A stretch of DNA of 64,000 nt, taken from positions 28,179 to 92,178 of the forward strand of contig MPND01000014.1 in assembly GCA_002238855.1 (NCBI GenBank), in the 5' to 3' direction. Under the pieces are notes generated by a model. It had not been told where the DNA came from and did no database searches. It worked only from the letters and a program-made list of their open reading frames with translations. Source of the stretch: SAR202 cluster bacterium bin90. GTDB taxonomy: Bacteria; Chloroflexota; Dehalococcoidia; Lucifugimonadales; JADFKI01. Position numbers and translations under genes: made by a program. Shown piece after piece: positions 51,937 through 61,600 of the stretch (positions are counted from its first letter, which is position 1; each line of letters opens with the position of its first letter).

Positions 51937-52641
51937 ATGTGCGGTAGATTCGGTCTGTTCGCGGAGTTGGACGCGCTTGCCGAGCAGTTCAACTTCGACC
52001 CGTCAATAATGCAGGACATCTACCAGCCGCGCTGGAATATCCCGCCCACTGTGCCCGTGTTGACCGTGCAGCAGTCGCTAGGAGAACGGACAGACTCAGG
52101 GAATACTGCCAGCCTTTTACGCTGGGGCATGAAGGGCGTGCAGGGCAAGAACCAGACGAGGGCAAGCCGGCCGCTGTTCAATGCGCGAGGGGAAACCGTG
52201 CACAGGTTGCCGTCATTTCGACGGGCGTTCAGAGAGCGCCGCTGCCTTGTTCCGGCGGACGGCTTCTACGAGTGGATAAGAGACGAATCAGGCAACAGAA
52301 CGCCGGTCTGGTTCCACCGCGAGGACGGCGCGCCCATAGCGTTCGCCGGAATCTGGTCGAGCGAGTCCACGTCCGACGGCAACATAGACTCCTGCGCGAT
52401 CATCACTTGCGACGCAAATGAACTGGTGTCCGGCGTACACCACCGAATGCCCGTCATCCTGCCGCCGGAAAGCTATGAGCATTGGCTCAGCCCGGGCGAA
52501 GACCCTGCTGACCTGCGAGCCATTATTCAACCGCGGGAATGGCAGGACATGTCCTACTACCAAGTGTCCAGCGAGGTCAACCGCGCGTCGAACGACTATC
52601 CTTCGCTTCTTGAGCGTGCAGGCCAGACGGGTTTATGGTAG
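51937..52641 (+). CDS. SRAP-family protein (HMCES/YedK-like abasic-site sensor)
   Basis: 234 residues. It begins MCGRFG, so removal of Met exposes catalytic Cys2, which crosslinks to abasic sites in single-stranded DNA. Other family blocks are YQPRWNIPPT, RPLFNARGETV (Asn), PADGFYEW (Glu) and VHHRMPVIL (His). The start ATG at 51937 is set by AGGGAGAG; Cys must be residue 2, which rules out upstream starts. It lies 92 bases after dnaE2, so the cassette pairs lesion bypass with abasic-site protection. Its 3' end overlaps the convergent CoA transferase by 46 bases. Confidence 0.93.
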   Translation: MCGRFGLFAELDALAEQFNFDPSIMQDIYQPRWNIPPTVPVLTVQQSLGERTDSGNTASLLRWGMKGVQGKNQTRASRPLFNARGETVHRLPSFRRAFRERRCLVPADGFYEWIRDESGNRTPVWFHREDGAPIAFAGIWSSESTSDGNIDSCAIITCDANELVSGVHHRMPVILPPESYEHWLSPGEDPADLRAIIQPREWQDMSYYQVSSEVNRASNDYPSLLERAGQTGLW

Positions 52642-54020
52642 CCGAGCGGTACGGCAGGGCGTTCCCAGTACGGCTGCGTCTCCGACAGTTGCAGCGCGGG
52701 GGCAAGATGGCTCACTCGTCCGATGGACAGGTCGCTGAATGTTGACCAGCTTGCAATCTCCTCGGCAGTGAAGTCCTCCGCCACATCGCGCAGCTCATCT
52801 TCCGGCACCTGACCTCGCTCCACAAGCCAGCGCCCGATCTGCGCCAGGGATATGGAAACGAGCCAGCTGCCGCCCTCCGTTGTCCGACGTGCCAGTGCCA
52901 GCAGCGCGCCGAATGCCATGAGGTAGCCGGTGATGTAGTCGATCGCGGAGACTGGATAAAACTGGGGACCCGGCTCCGCGCCAGGGAATAGCTCGCCCTG
53001 CCGCGCGGTGATGCCACTGACAGTCTGCACAACCGTGTCAAAACCGCGACGGCCGGCCCACGGACCGACTCGACCGAATGCGGACAAGGAGACATAGACG
53101 ATGCCGGGCCGCAGTTCCGCAAGCTCCTCAGGGGACAAGCCGCGCCGCGCGAGAGTTCCGGGACGGTATCCCTGCGAGAATACATCAGCTTGCCGGATGA
53201 GGTCTTTAAGCGTATTGAGGTCGTCACTCTCGCGCAGGTCGAGGTGAGCGGAGAGCTTGCCGTGCCCCGTGTCGAACTCCTGTGAGCCGATGCTGGCGAG
53301 GTGGGGAGCGGTAATCTTCAGGACATCGGCACCATGTTCAGCCAATGTGCGGGCGCAGGTCGGACCTGCCAGCACGCGAGTAAGGTCGAGCACGCGGATA
53401 CCGGACAGTGGTCTGTTTCCCTCTGGCAGAGCTTCCGCCGGGCTGTCCGCTATCTTGGTTATCTCCAGAATGGGCAGGGTTGCAACTGCGGCCGAGTGCG
53501 GATGTTTCGCCCATTCGTCCATCGAGCGAACCATGCCGCCGGCTCCACCTGCCGCAATAATGGCTTCTTCCAGTTCCAGCGCGTCCCACTTCGAGACGGC
53601 TTTTCGCACTGCGTCGTTGTCTTCTTCCTCGACGCCAAGCACGGACAGCGCGACTTTGCGGTGATTGGGGAAGTTGCAATGCAGGTAGCTCCATCGTCCG
53701 TTCTTTGCCGGATAGACGCCCATCAGCGGGTGGCGCTCGGCAGCGATGGACTTGCCATCCATCATCATGTACTTGCTGCTGCGGAGGGAGGCGGTTGCGC
53801 GGCGCACATCTATACTGACCTGCTGCTTTCGGCCGGTGCGCAGTTTCCAGAGGTCGGAGACTGCAAGGCCGACTGCGCCAAGGCTGGCAGACGTAGTTTC
53901 CGCAATTCGGAAAGGCGTGGGCAGAATGGGATCAGTGTCAGCGGTGAATTCGACCTCCCCTGCGCGCTGACTGTCCCAGCCTGCGATTGGAGCCAGCGTG
54001 GATAGTGCGTCTCTGGTCAT
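52596..54020 (-). CDS. CaiB/BaiF-type CoA transferase (family III), extended subfamily
   Basis: 474 residues. The canonical N-terminal block LDLTRVLAGPTCARTLAEHGADVLKI appears only at about residue 210. It is preceded by a partial domain (LRTGRKQQVSIDVRRATASLRSSKYMMMDG, YLHCNFPNHRK) resembling the middle of a normal family III transferase. After it come the usual ADVFSQGYRPGTLARRGL and FGRVGPWAGRRGFD. This long, partly duplicated design is a known subgroup. It moves CoA between carboxylic acids; substrates are unknown. A promoter lies at 54089-54117. Confidence 0.88.
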   Translation of the reverse strand: MTRDALSTLAPIAGWDSQRAGEVEFTADTDPILPTPFRIAETTSASLGAVGLAVSDLWKLRTGRKQQVSIDVRRATASLRSSKYMMMDGKSIAAERHPLMGVYPAKNGRWSYLHCNFPNHRKVALSVLGVEEEDNDAVRKAVSKWDALELEEAIIAAGGAGGMVRSMDEWAKHPHSAAVATLPILEITKIADSPAEALPEGNRPLSGIRVLDLTRVLAGPTCARTLAEHGADVLKITAPHLASIGSQEFDTGHGKLSAHLDLRESDDLNTLKDLIRQADVFSQGYRPGTLARRGLSPEELAELRPGIVYVSLSAFGRVGPWAGRRGFDTVVQTVSGITARQGELFPGAEPGPQFYPVSAIDYITGYLMAFGALLALARRTTEGGSWLVSISLAQIGRWLVERGQVPEDELRDVAEDFTAEEIASWSTFSDLSIGRVSHLAPALQLSETQPYWERPAVPLGYHKPVWPARSRSEG

Positions 54021-54088
54021 AAGGCTGTAATACTCCTAACATGCAAGTTGACGGTCGATTTCGCGGCGGGACTATGTGGTCGTGGCGA

Positions 54089-54117
54089 AATCGTACAGGA
54101 ATCTTGCTGAGCTATCA
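54089..54117 (-). promoter_or_regulatory. Promoter of the CoA transferase gene
   Basis: Minus-strand TTGATA (54112-54117), 17-base spacer, TACGAT (54089-54094), 69 bases before the ATG at 54020. Confidence 0.5.
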
Positions 54118-54170
54118 ATTCGACCGCGAACCCTTGCAGTTGTTCACAGGGATTATCTTTCAGAGGTGTC

Positions 54171-55142
54171 ATGATGAGATATGAAGCGCCGTTAAATCCC
54201 GGTCTTGTGGATGAGTTGATGGACTTCTGGGCTCCCATTTTTGTTGAGGGCATTGATCTTACACGGGAGGCGTTGCTCGGGCATGAGTCGCCGGACGCAC
54301 GGATTACGGTGTACACGCGCAGAATTGATGGAGAACTGGCGGGAGCGTGTTTAGTGGCGTCATCTGACACAATGCCGAGTTTGGGAGGATTGGGAGAAGT
54401 CGGCACGAGCCCGGCGGCGCGGCGCACCGGCATCGCTACCGCGCTCACACAGCAGGCGCTGGACGACTTCAGGGAGCGCGGTGGTCAGGCGCTCTTTCTT
54501 GGCACCGTGAATCCCACCGCGGCGCGCATCTACCACCGGCTTGGATGGCGAAAGCTGGCGGGCGCGAACCTGATGGTCAACGTGTCAAACGGCGAATCTC
54601 CGGAGGAATTCTTCGTAGACTACTTTCGGGCGATTCGCGGCAAGGTCGTAAATGTCAGGATGCCATCGCCAGCCGATCGCGCGCCGATGATACCGCTGCT
54701 GGTGTCGCCGCACGACTGGCACGCGCTGGACCTCAACACCGGAATGATGTCCACGCGGTACGCGGTCCAGGACTCGTGCCTGGGGCTCTATCGCAGATAC
54801 GCGGCGATGGCGGGCGATGGGCGAGGCGCGTGGTTCTGCGCGAGCACGGATGCAGGGCATGTCGTGGGGCTGTCAACGGCGCGGCTGGATGAGGACGGCA
54901 ATGGATGCCGTGTGGACGGCTTCACGCACAGGAACCACCAACAATCATGGCATGCACTGATTCAGGCGGCGGTCGAATGGGGTGCGGACAGGAAGGCCGC
55001 TCCCCTGTATGCGGAAGTCTCAGTGGAGGATGACGAGAAGCGCGCTTTGTTCGAGTCCGCCGGATTTACGGACGCGGTCGAAAGTGAGCCATTCGATCTG
55101 GGCGGCAGGCAGGTGGGCACCCTGCGGCTTGAGCTGCGGTAA
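54171..55142 (+). CDS. Tandem GNAT acetyltransferase
   Basis: 323 residues. The first GNAT domain (about 1-150) shows the acetyl-CoA pyrophosphate loop VGTSPAARRTGIATAL and the following NPTAARIYHRLGWRKL. The second half (about 165-323) is a degenerate GNAT domain: it keeps the late strand-helix pattern (LYAEVSVEDDEKRALFESAGF) but lacks a clear R/Q-x-x-G-x-G/A loop. This active-plus-inactive layout is common among double-GNAT proteins. Substrate unknown. Two in-frame ATGs (54171, 54174) are possible starts. Confidence 0.82.
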   Translation: MMRYEAPLNPGLVDELMDFWAPIFVEGIDLTREALLGHESPDARITVYTRRIDGELAGACLVASSDTMPSLGGLGEVGTSPAARRTGIATALTQQALDDFRERGGQALFLGTVNPTAARIYHRLGWRKLAGANLMVNVSNGESPEEFFVDYFRAIRGKVVNVRMPSPADRAPMIPLLVSPHDWHALDLNTGMMSTRYAVQDSCLGLYRRYAAMAGDGRGAWFCASTDAGHVVGLSTARLDEDGNGCRVDGFTHRNHQQSWHALIQAAVEWGADRKAAPLYAEVSVEDDEKRALFESAGFTDAVESEPFDLGGRQVGTLRLELR

Positions 55143-55162
55143 GCGCCCACCTGCGTCCAGAC

Positions 55163-58100
55163 TTAAGATTCCGCTCTCGGAACGATTGCGGGTATCTCCA
55201 GTTCGGCCAGAAGATTCTGGAACTCGTCGAGGTCTTCGTCGAGGACGCTTTCGAGCGCGGTGAACTGCGTATCCAGCAGTTCGGTGAAGTGATCGAGTAC
55301 AGCGTATGCCTGCTGCGGCGGGCGATAGTCGCCCACGGATACGACAGGCATCAGCCCCGCCAGCTTGGCGTTGAGTCTGATGGGCATGTGCAGCCTGTCA
55401 CGCGCGCCCTTGTACTCGGTCTGTATTAGCGTGCCTTCGATTTCGTCCAGCTTTGCTTTCAGTCCGTCGGCCGCATCAGAAACGGCATCCTGCGCTGCGG
55501 TTCCCTCGGCACGCCTCGCCCACTCGCTTACTTGCGAGCGCGTGCTGCGAATTTTGTTGATGTTGTCGTGCGTCTCGGAGAGCTTGTCCCGGATCTGCAG
55601 CATCAGGGCAAACTGGGCATCGAAGTCCTCCTGCGTCGCGTCCACTCGCGGGTCTTTGACCATCTCGAAGGACTGAGCCTGCGATTGCTCGCCGACGGTG
55701 AGCCTTACCTGATAAGAGCCTGGCGGTGCAAGTGGCCCGCGCCCCACGCCCTCGGTCGTCTTGTCGCCGGGGACAGTGTGAGCTCCGGGATAGCGCATGT
55801 CCCAGTCGAAGAGGTTCATGCCTGCTTCCGCCGGAATGCGTGGATCGCCGGAGTCGTCATCTTCATCCGCTTTCTTGCTGGAGTAGGACTTGATCTTGTC
55901 GCCGTCGGCATCGAGGAAGGTGAGAGTGACCTCATCTTCAGGCTCGTCCTTCAGCCAGTACCAGACGCGCACTCCGGCGGGCTCGTTCTCGCCGGCGTCG
56001 AGCATCTTGCGCTTCGCTTCGCCGTATTCCCCCTTGGTGTCAATAAATGCGACCGCCGCGCCAAGTGCGAGTTGGTAGCTCTTGGCCGGGCTGCCGTTGC
56101 GCCCGCGGAAGGGGGCGGCGAGGCGAATCTTGGTGGACGGCTTGACCAGATGGATCTTCTCGCCTGCGAAGTCGCCGGAAACCTGCCTGAGCTGGCTGAT
56201 GCCGTCCATTATCCAGAATGAGCGGCCATGAGTCGCCGCTACCAGGTCGTCGTCCTTGATGGCGAGGTCGTACACCGGCACGACCGGAAGGTTGCCGCGC
56301 AGGGAGTGCCAAGTGCCCCCGTCGTCGAACGAGACGTAGATGCCTGTCTCGGTGCCCACGTACAGAAGCCCCTGACGCTCAGTGTCCTCGCGAATACACC
56401 GCGTGAAGTCGTCTGCGGGAAGATTCCCGGTGATGGACTGCCATGTCGCGCCGTAGTCGGATGTCTTGAACAGGAAGGGCCTGTTGTCGTCGAACTTGTA
56501 GCGCGTGCCGGACAGGTACGCTGTAGCGGGATCGTGCGGCGAGACCTCGATCATATCGACGCGCGTCCATTCTTCGAGGTCCGGCGGCGTTATATTTGCC
56601 CAATTCGCGCCGCCGTCGCGCGAGATGTGGACGAGGCCGTCGTCCGAGCCTGCCCAGAATACGCCCTTCTCGTGTGGTGATTCGAGGAATGAGAATACGG
56701 TGCAGTAGGTCTCCGCGCCGGATGCGTCACCGGTGATGTCGCCACCAGATGGCTGGAGCTTTTCAGGGTCGTTGCGAGTTAGGTCAGGGCTGATGGGACC
56801 CCAGCTTTCGCCCTGATCTGTTGACTTGAACACGACATTGCCTGCCGCGTACAGCACGCCGGGGTCGTGCGGCGAGAACTGTATCGGATAAGTCCACTGG
56901 AAGCGGTAGCGTGCATCAACGGGGCCGAATTCGGTGTTCATCTCGGGCCAGACCGTGATGATGCGCACCTGCCCGGTGGAGTGGTCGTAGCGCAGCATGT
57001 TACCGCCGCCGCCGGGTGACGAGCCGATTGCGCCGGATATGACGATGTTCGGGTTCGTCGGGTCAACGACGATGTAGCCGCTCTCGGAGCTGCCGGTCGT
57101 GTAACAGTCGCCCCAGGGGATCGCGCCCTTATGCGAACGGGAGGGCACGCTGATGGCGCTGTTGTCCTGCTGTGTGCCATAGACGCGGTAGGGGAACTGC
57201 GTGTCGGTCGTGAGGTGATAGAACTGCGAGGTCAACTGATTGTAGATAGTGGAGAAGGTCTCGCCGCCGTTGTAGCTTACGCACGCGCCGCCGTCATTAC
57301 CCTCGATCATCCTACGCGGGTTGCGCGGGTCTATCCACAGGTCGTGGTTGTCGCCGTGGGGCGTGTTCACCTCTGTCCAGGTCCTGCCGCCGTCAACCGA
57401 CTTCCACGCGCCGTAGTTCAGCACCCACGCGGTGTCGGCGTCCTGCGGATCGGCGAAGATGTGCTGGTAGTACCAGGGTCGTCCCTGCAGGTCGCGGTTG
57501 TCGGAGACGAGCTCCCAGGTGTCGCCGTAGTCGTCGGACCGGTACACGCCCGGCTCACCCGCCTCCACAGTGGCGTAGATGCGCCCTGCCTTCGCAGGTG
57601 AGATTGCAACGCCAATCCTGCCGAAAGGCAAGTCCGGCAGTCCCGGGTTGCTGGAGACGTCCTCCCAGGTGTCGCCGCCATCCTTGCTGCGCCAGAGGCC
57701 GCTATCTGGCCCGCCGCTGGTGAGGTTCCAGAAGTTGCGACGTACCTGCCAGATGCCTGCGAACAGCAGGTTCGGGTTGCCGGGATCGATGCTAAGGTCG
57801 CCGGCGCCCGCGTTCTCACTCTGGTAAAGCACATTCTCCCAGTTCTTGCCGCCGTCGGTGGAGCGGAAGATGCCACGCTGCTCGTTGGGGCCAAATGCGT
57901 GGCCGAGCGCGGCGACGAAGACGATGTCCGGGTTGGTGGGATGGATGCGGACCCGCGAGATGTGGCGCGTGTCCTCCAGTCCTAGATGCACCCAGGAATG
58001 TCCGCCGTCATTCGACCTGTACACGCCGTCGCCGTGCGTTACGTCGAGGCGGATGCACGCCTCGCCCATGCCTGCATACACCACGCTTGGCTCGGAGTCC

Positions 58101-58345
58101 GAGACGGCAATCGCGCCGACTGAGGCGGTGTTGAAGTAGCCGTCAGACACGTTCTCCCAGTAAGTGCCGCCGTCCTCAGTCTTCCAGACGCCGCCGGCGC
58201 ATGCGCCGAAGTAGAAAGTGCCAGCGTCAGAGGGGTCGCCTGCCACAGCGACCACCCGTCCACCTCGTGGCGGACCGATGCAGCGCCACTTTACGGCGTT
58301 TAGCATTTTAGGGTCAATGTCGCTCGCTCGATTCTGAGTCGTCAT
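55163..58345 (-). CDS. Large BNR/Asp-box beta-propeller protein (sortilin/VPS10-like)
   Basis: 1060 residues. Numerous Asp-box motifs (S/T-x-D-x-G-x-T/S-W) occur: KTEDGGTYWENV, RSNDGGHSWVH, RSTDGGKNWENV, RSKDGGDTWEDV, RSDDYGDTWELV, KSVDGGRTWTEV, KSTDQGESWGPI, HISRDGGANWANI, KTSDYGATWQSI. They indicate one or two propellers over residues 1-690. Residues 690-1060 are a beta-sandwich-like and then helical region (EDFDAQFALMLQIRDKLSETHDNINKIRS). Often labelled glycosyl hydrolase, but no catalytic residues are evident. No signal peptide, unlike many relatives. Function unknown. Confidence 0.88.
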   Translation of the reverse strand: MTTQNRASDIDPKMLNAVKWRCIGPPRGGRVVAVAGDPSDAGTFYFGACAGGVWKTEDGGTYWENVSDGYFNTASVGAIAVSDSEPSVVYAGMGEACIRLDVTHGDGVYRSNDGGHSWVHLGLEDTRHISRVRIHPTNPDIVFVAALGHAFGPNEQRGIFRSTDGGKNWENVLYQSENAGAGDLSIDPGNPNLLFAGIWQVRRNFWNLTSGGPDSGLWRSKDGGDTWEDVSSNPGLPDLPFGRIGVAISPAKAGRIYATVEAGEPGVYRSDDYGDTWELVSDNRDLQGRPWYYQHIFADPQDADTAWVLNYGAWKSVDGGRTWTEVNTPHGDNHDLWIDPRNPRRMIEGNDGGACVSYNGGETFSTIYNQLTSQFYHLTTDTQFPYRVYGTQQDNSAISVPSRSHKGAIPWGDCYTTGSSESGYIVVDPTNPNIVISGAIGSSPGGGGNMLRYDHSTGQVRIITVWPEMNTEFGPVDARYRFQWTYPIQFSPHDPGVLYAAGNVVFKSTDQGESWGPISPDLTRNDPEKLQPSGGDITGDASGAETYCTVFSFLESPHEKGVFWAGSDDGLVHISRDGGANWANITPPDLEEWTRVDMIEVSPHDPATAYLSGTRYKFDDNRPFLFKTSDYGATWQSITGNLPADDFTRCIREDTERQGLLYVGTETGIYVSFDDGGTWHSLRGNLPVVPVYDLAIKDDDLVAATHGRSFWIMDGISQLRQVSGDFAGEKIHLVKPSTKIRLAAPFRGRNGSPAKSYQLALGAAVAFIDTKGEYGEAKRKMLDAGENEPAGVRVWYWLKDEPEDEVTLTFLDADGDKIKSYSSKKADEDDDSGDPRIPAEAGMNLFDWDMRYPGAHTVPGDKTTEGVGRGPLAPPGSYQVRLTVGEQSQAQSFEMVKDPRVDATQEDFDAQFALMLQIRDKLSETHDNINKIRSTRSQVSEWARRAEGTAAQDAVSDAADGLKAKLDEIEGTLIQTEYKGARDRLHMPIRLNAKLAGLMPVVSVGDYRPPQQAYAVLDHFTELLDTQFTALESVLDEDLDEFQNLLAELEIPAIVPRAES

Positions 58346-58380
58346 ATCGTTGCACCTCTGCTGTGTTGGTGGTCAGGCGC

Positions 58381-58415
58381 ATTATACCCCGAACAGTGCC
58401 ATACGGCACTGTCAA
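58381..58415 (-). promoter_or_regulatory. Promoter elements with palindrome before the BNR gene
   Basis: Minus-strand perfect TTGACA (58410-58415) and perfect TATAAT (58381-58386) are 23 bases apart, too far for a normal promoter. An 8-base-arm palindrome ACAGTGCC-ATAC-GGCACTGT (58393-58412) fills the gap. The remaining space up to 58619 shows no other clear element. Confidence 0.45.
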
Positions 58416-58619
58416 ATCTCAATGCCTATTGAGAAGATGCCGAAATGCCGCTCTCTATGGCACGGGAAGCAGTCTGAAGGTTGTCTGGTGTAGGGACGCC
58501 TAGTGCAGGGCACGAGATACCACTCAGGTGAATTGAAAATGACACCAGAAACGCCTTGAAGCGAAACTAATCGCAAAATTATTGTCAAAGGGACAAAACG
58601 ACTATTCTGGAAAAAACCT

Positions 58620-61600
58620 GTGCAGAGTATAAAATTCCCCTGCCGATTCTCGTTCCTCACGAGAAGGGCAAAAGGCCGCATCAGGCATCGAACCACTTGG
58701 GTGATGTGGTCTGTTGCCGTCCTGTTTGCTGGGCTTGCGGTCGCCGTCCTTATGCAGCGAACGGTGTCTGCCGACGGTCCCACATTCGACATAACCGTGC
58801 CCATGGCTGGCACGACAGTGAATTATGAGACAGCCAAAGCACAGTTCACGATATCCAACCTGCCTTCGACAATAAACGACAGCAACTGGGTTGTAGGCAT
58901 CAATTGGAGCACGCCGCTAGACTCATACGGGGACAGCAAGACTGCGGTTGGATCTGGGGTGAATTACACACCGAACAATATTTTTGAAGCTACCCTCAGC
59001 AATGGCACAATCACCGCAAATGGTGTAGCGCTGAAGAAAATGATCCCGGACAGCGAGTACACCCTAAAGGTTACGCTGTACGAAATACATAGTGGCGGCT
59101 CGTGGTTAAGGAGGGGAGAAGGCTCGACAACTTTCATGACCAAAGCAGGGTGTACGGACGCCGGCGATATGGCGGACAACTCGGTAGGACTCAAGCCTTC
59201 ATGGTTCGGACTGTACTTTGTAAGTCACGTCGATGTGAACGAACTTACGATCGTAGTGTCTGCCAACAATGCATATGCTCCTGAGAACTCGGGCAGATGC
59301 CTGTACTACAAATGTAACGAAGATGGAGGAGGTAACAGCGGAATCTTAACTGCCTATTTCCACTATATGAATGGCAGTTCCAGGAGGGCGGTCATCAGGC
59401 TGACCGGTCTGGAGCCCGGAACTCGATACCACTTCACCCTTTCGGTAGATGATGCACTGAGCGCAGGCAACGTTGGCATTTCTGGTACCACGCTTGGGGA
59501 GGACACAGGCATTTCCGGCATAGACATCAGCAACCTCACTCAGAACAGTGCAGCCGCGACGGCCAAAATACGGGACGCAAGTGAAGACGACAAGATCGTG
59601 TACATGCGCATGCGTACCAGCCCGGAAGGGGCGGAAGAGGAGGATAAGGGTTTCTGGATCGACCAGGATTCGATGTCCACTAAAGGGAGTACGGCCAAGT
59701 TCGGGCTTAGCAGCTTGTCCGCCGGAACCAGGTATGAAGTCGAGGCGTCCGTCGAGGCAGAATATAGTCCCGGCAAGTCGCACTCCGTGTATTTCGTCAC
59801 GCTGCCGGGCCAGCCGACAATCGACAGCGTGGAGGAAGGCGACAGTCAGCTCACGGTCGAATGGAGCGCGCCAGCCGAAGCCCCGGCCCCTCTCACAGGC
59901 TACACGGTGAAGCGCCAGGACTATGACGAATATACGGACTACGATACGACTCCTCCACCCACATCAACTGTAGTCCTCCACGATGTTGGCGCAGACGTAA
60001 CCGATTACACGATTACCGGTCTGACCAACGGCAAAGAATACGTGATATGGGTGATCGCAAAGAACGAATCGTACGACGCCTTTGGTGGAACGTCATCTAA
60101 CGAGGCTTACGGGACGCCTATGGGCTTACCGGGTGCACCAAGAAACCTGGGTGTCGCCGAAGGCAACGCGAAGCTCACACTGACCTGGGAAGCGCCAGCA
60201 CCGCAGGATGGCGTTACCGTGAACGGCTACAAACTGGAGTGGAAGGCTAATACCGTCACTGCCTGGGACGCTCAGACGGGGGTTTCGAAGGCTGATGTCA
60301 GCGGCTTGACGCGCGAAATCACGCATCTTACGAATGGAACGACTTACGATGTGCGGGTGCGGGCGGATAACGGCGTAACCAGCGATAGCTTCGCGTGGGC
60401 GACCGGAAGTGGAACTCCGGTCGCTGACCCGAACGTCGGAAGCATCACCGTCAAGGAAAGGACCCAGACTAGCGCCACGCTGACCGTGAATATCGACAAT
60501 GGGAAGGACACCGGTCACACGGTGCATCTGCGATACCGGGAGAAGACTACCTCAGCCTGGACAGACGCAACTGATCAGACCAGCTCGAATGACAGCGCAG
60601 AGTTTGTACTTGGCAGCCTAAAGGCAGGAACCACGTACGAGGTGCTGGCATGGCTCGATGATGACTCGGCACCGCAGGCATCGGACGCAGAAGAGTTTTA
60701 CACACTGCCCGCAGTCGCAGGAATCACTTTCAACGACAGGACGCGAGTGTCAGCCAAGGCGACAGTCAGCCTCACTGTCTCTGGCATAGATACTTCCAGC
60801 CACACGGTGCATCTGCGCTATCGGGAAAAGACGACGAGCAGCTGGACTAATGCGGCTGACGTAATCGCCGCAAATGGAAGCGCCGAGTTCACTCTGAGCG
60901 GCCTCGACGCGGCAACCATTTACGAGGTGCAAGCGTCGCTGGACAACGATCCAGAGCCCGCTGATTCGGAGACTTACGACTTCTATACTCTTGCCGAAGC
61001 CGCGACCGTTACCGTCAGCGACGAGGGCCAGACTACTGCCAAGGCGACGGTCACACTTCACATCGCAAGTGGGGACGACTCTACAAAAACTGTTCACCTG
61101 CGCTACCGGACGAACGGGACTCCGCCCGGCAGTTGGGTGACTTTCACGCCGTCCAAGACTACCACGACAGACAGCGTGGAGTTCTCCTTAATGGGACTAA
61201 AGTCGGACACCGATTACAGAGTGGAGGCGTGGACAGAGGACGATTTCGATAATGTAACCGCCCCATCTGATACGTTCAAGACCCTGCGGCCTACCGTGTC
61301 GAAGGTAGATGTCAAGGATGCCGACATTCGGCAAGAAAGTGCCACTGCTACAGTCACTATTCAGGCGCCGAACGGCGAAGACCAGACTGTATATCTGCGC
61401 TATCGTCCATCTACACAGGAGGGCTGGGGCACGACTGCATCAGACGCCGGCGAAATTACAAGCGTCAGCAGCAGCACAGGTACGGCTTCTGTTCCTATTT
61501 CCGGCCTGAAGTCTGACACTCTGTATGAAGTGGAGGCGTCGCTGGAGACTGATTACAGTCAATCGGATACTGCAAGCTTCACGACGGGCGGCCCTACTCT

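Noticed and set aside
58620..58720. Twin-arginine signal in the giant protein because of the RR near its start.
   Set aside because: The RR is not followed by the SRRxFLK-type context and the hydrophobic core is of ordinary Sec length.
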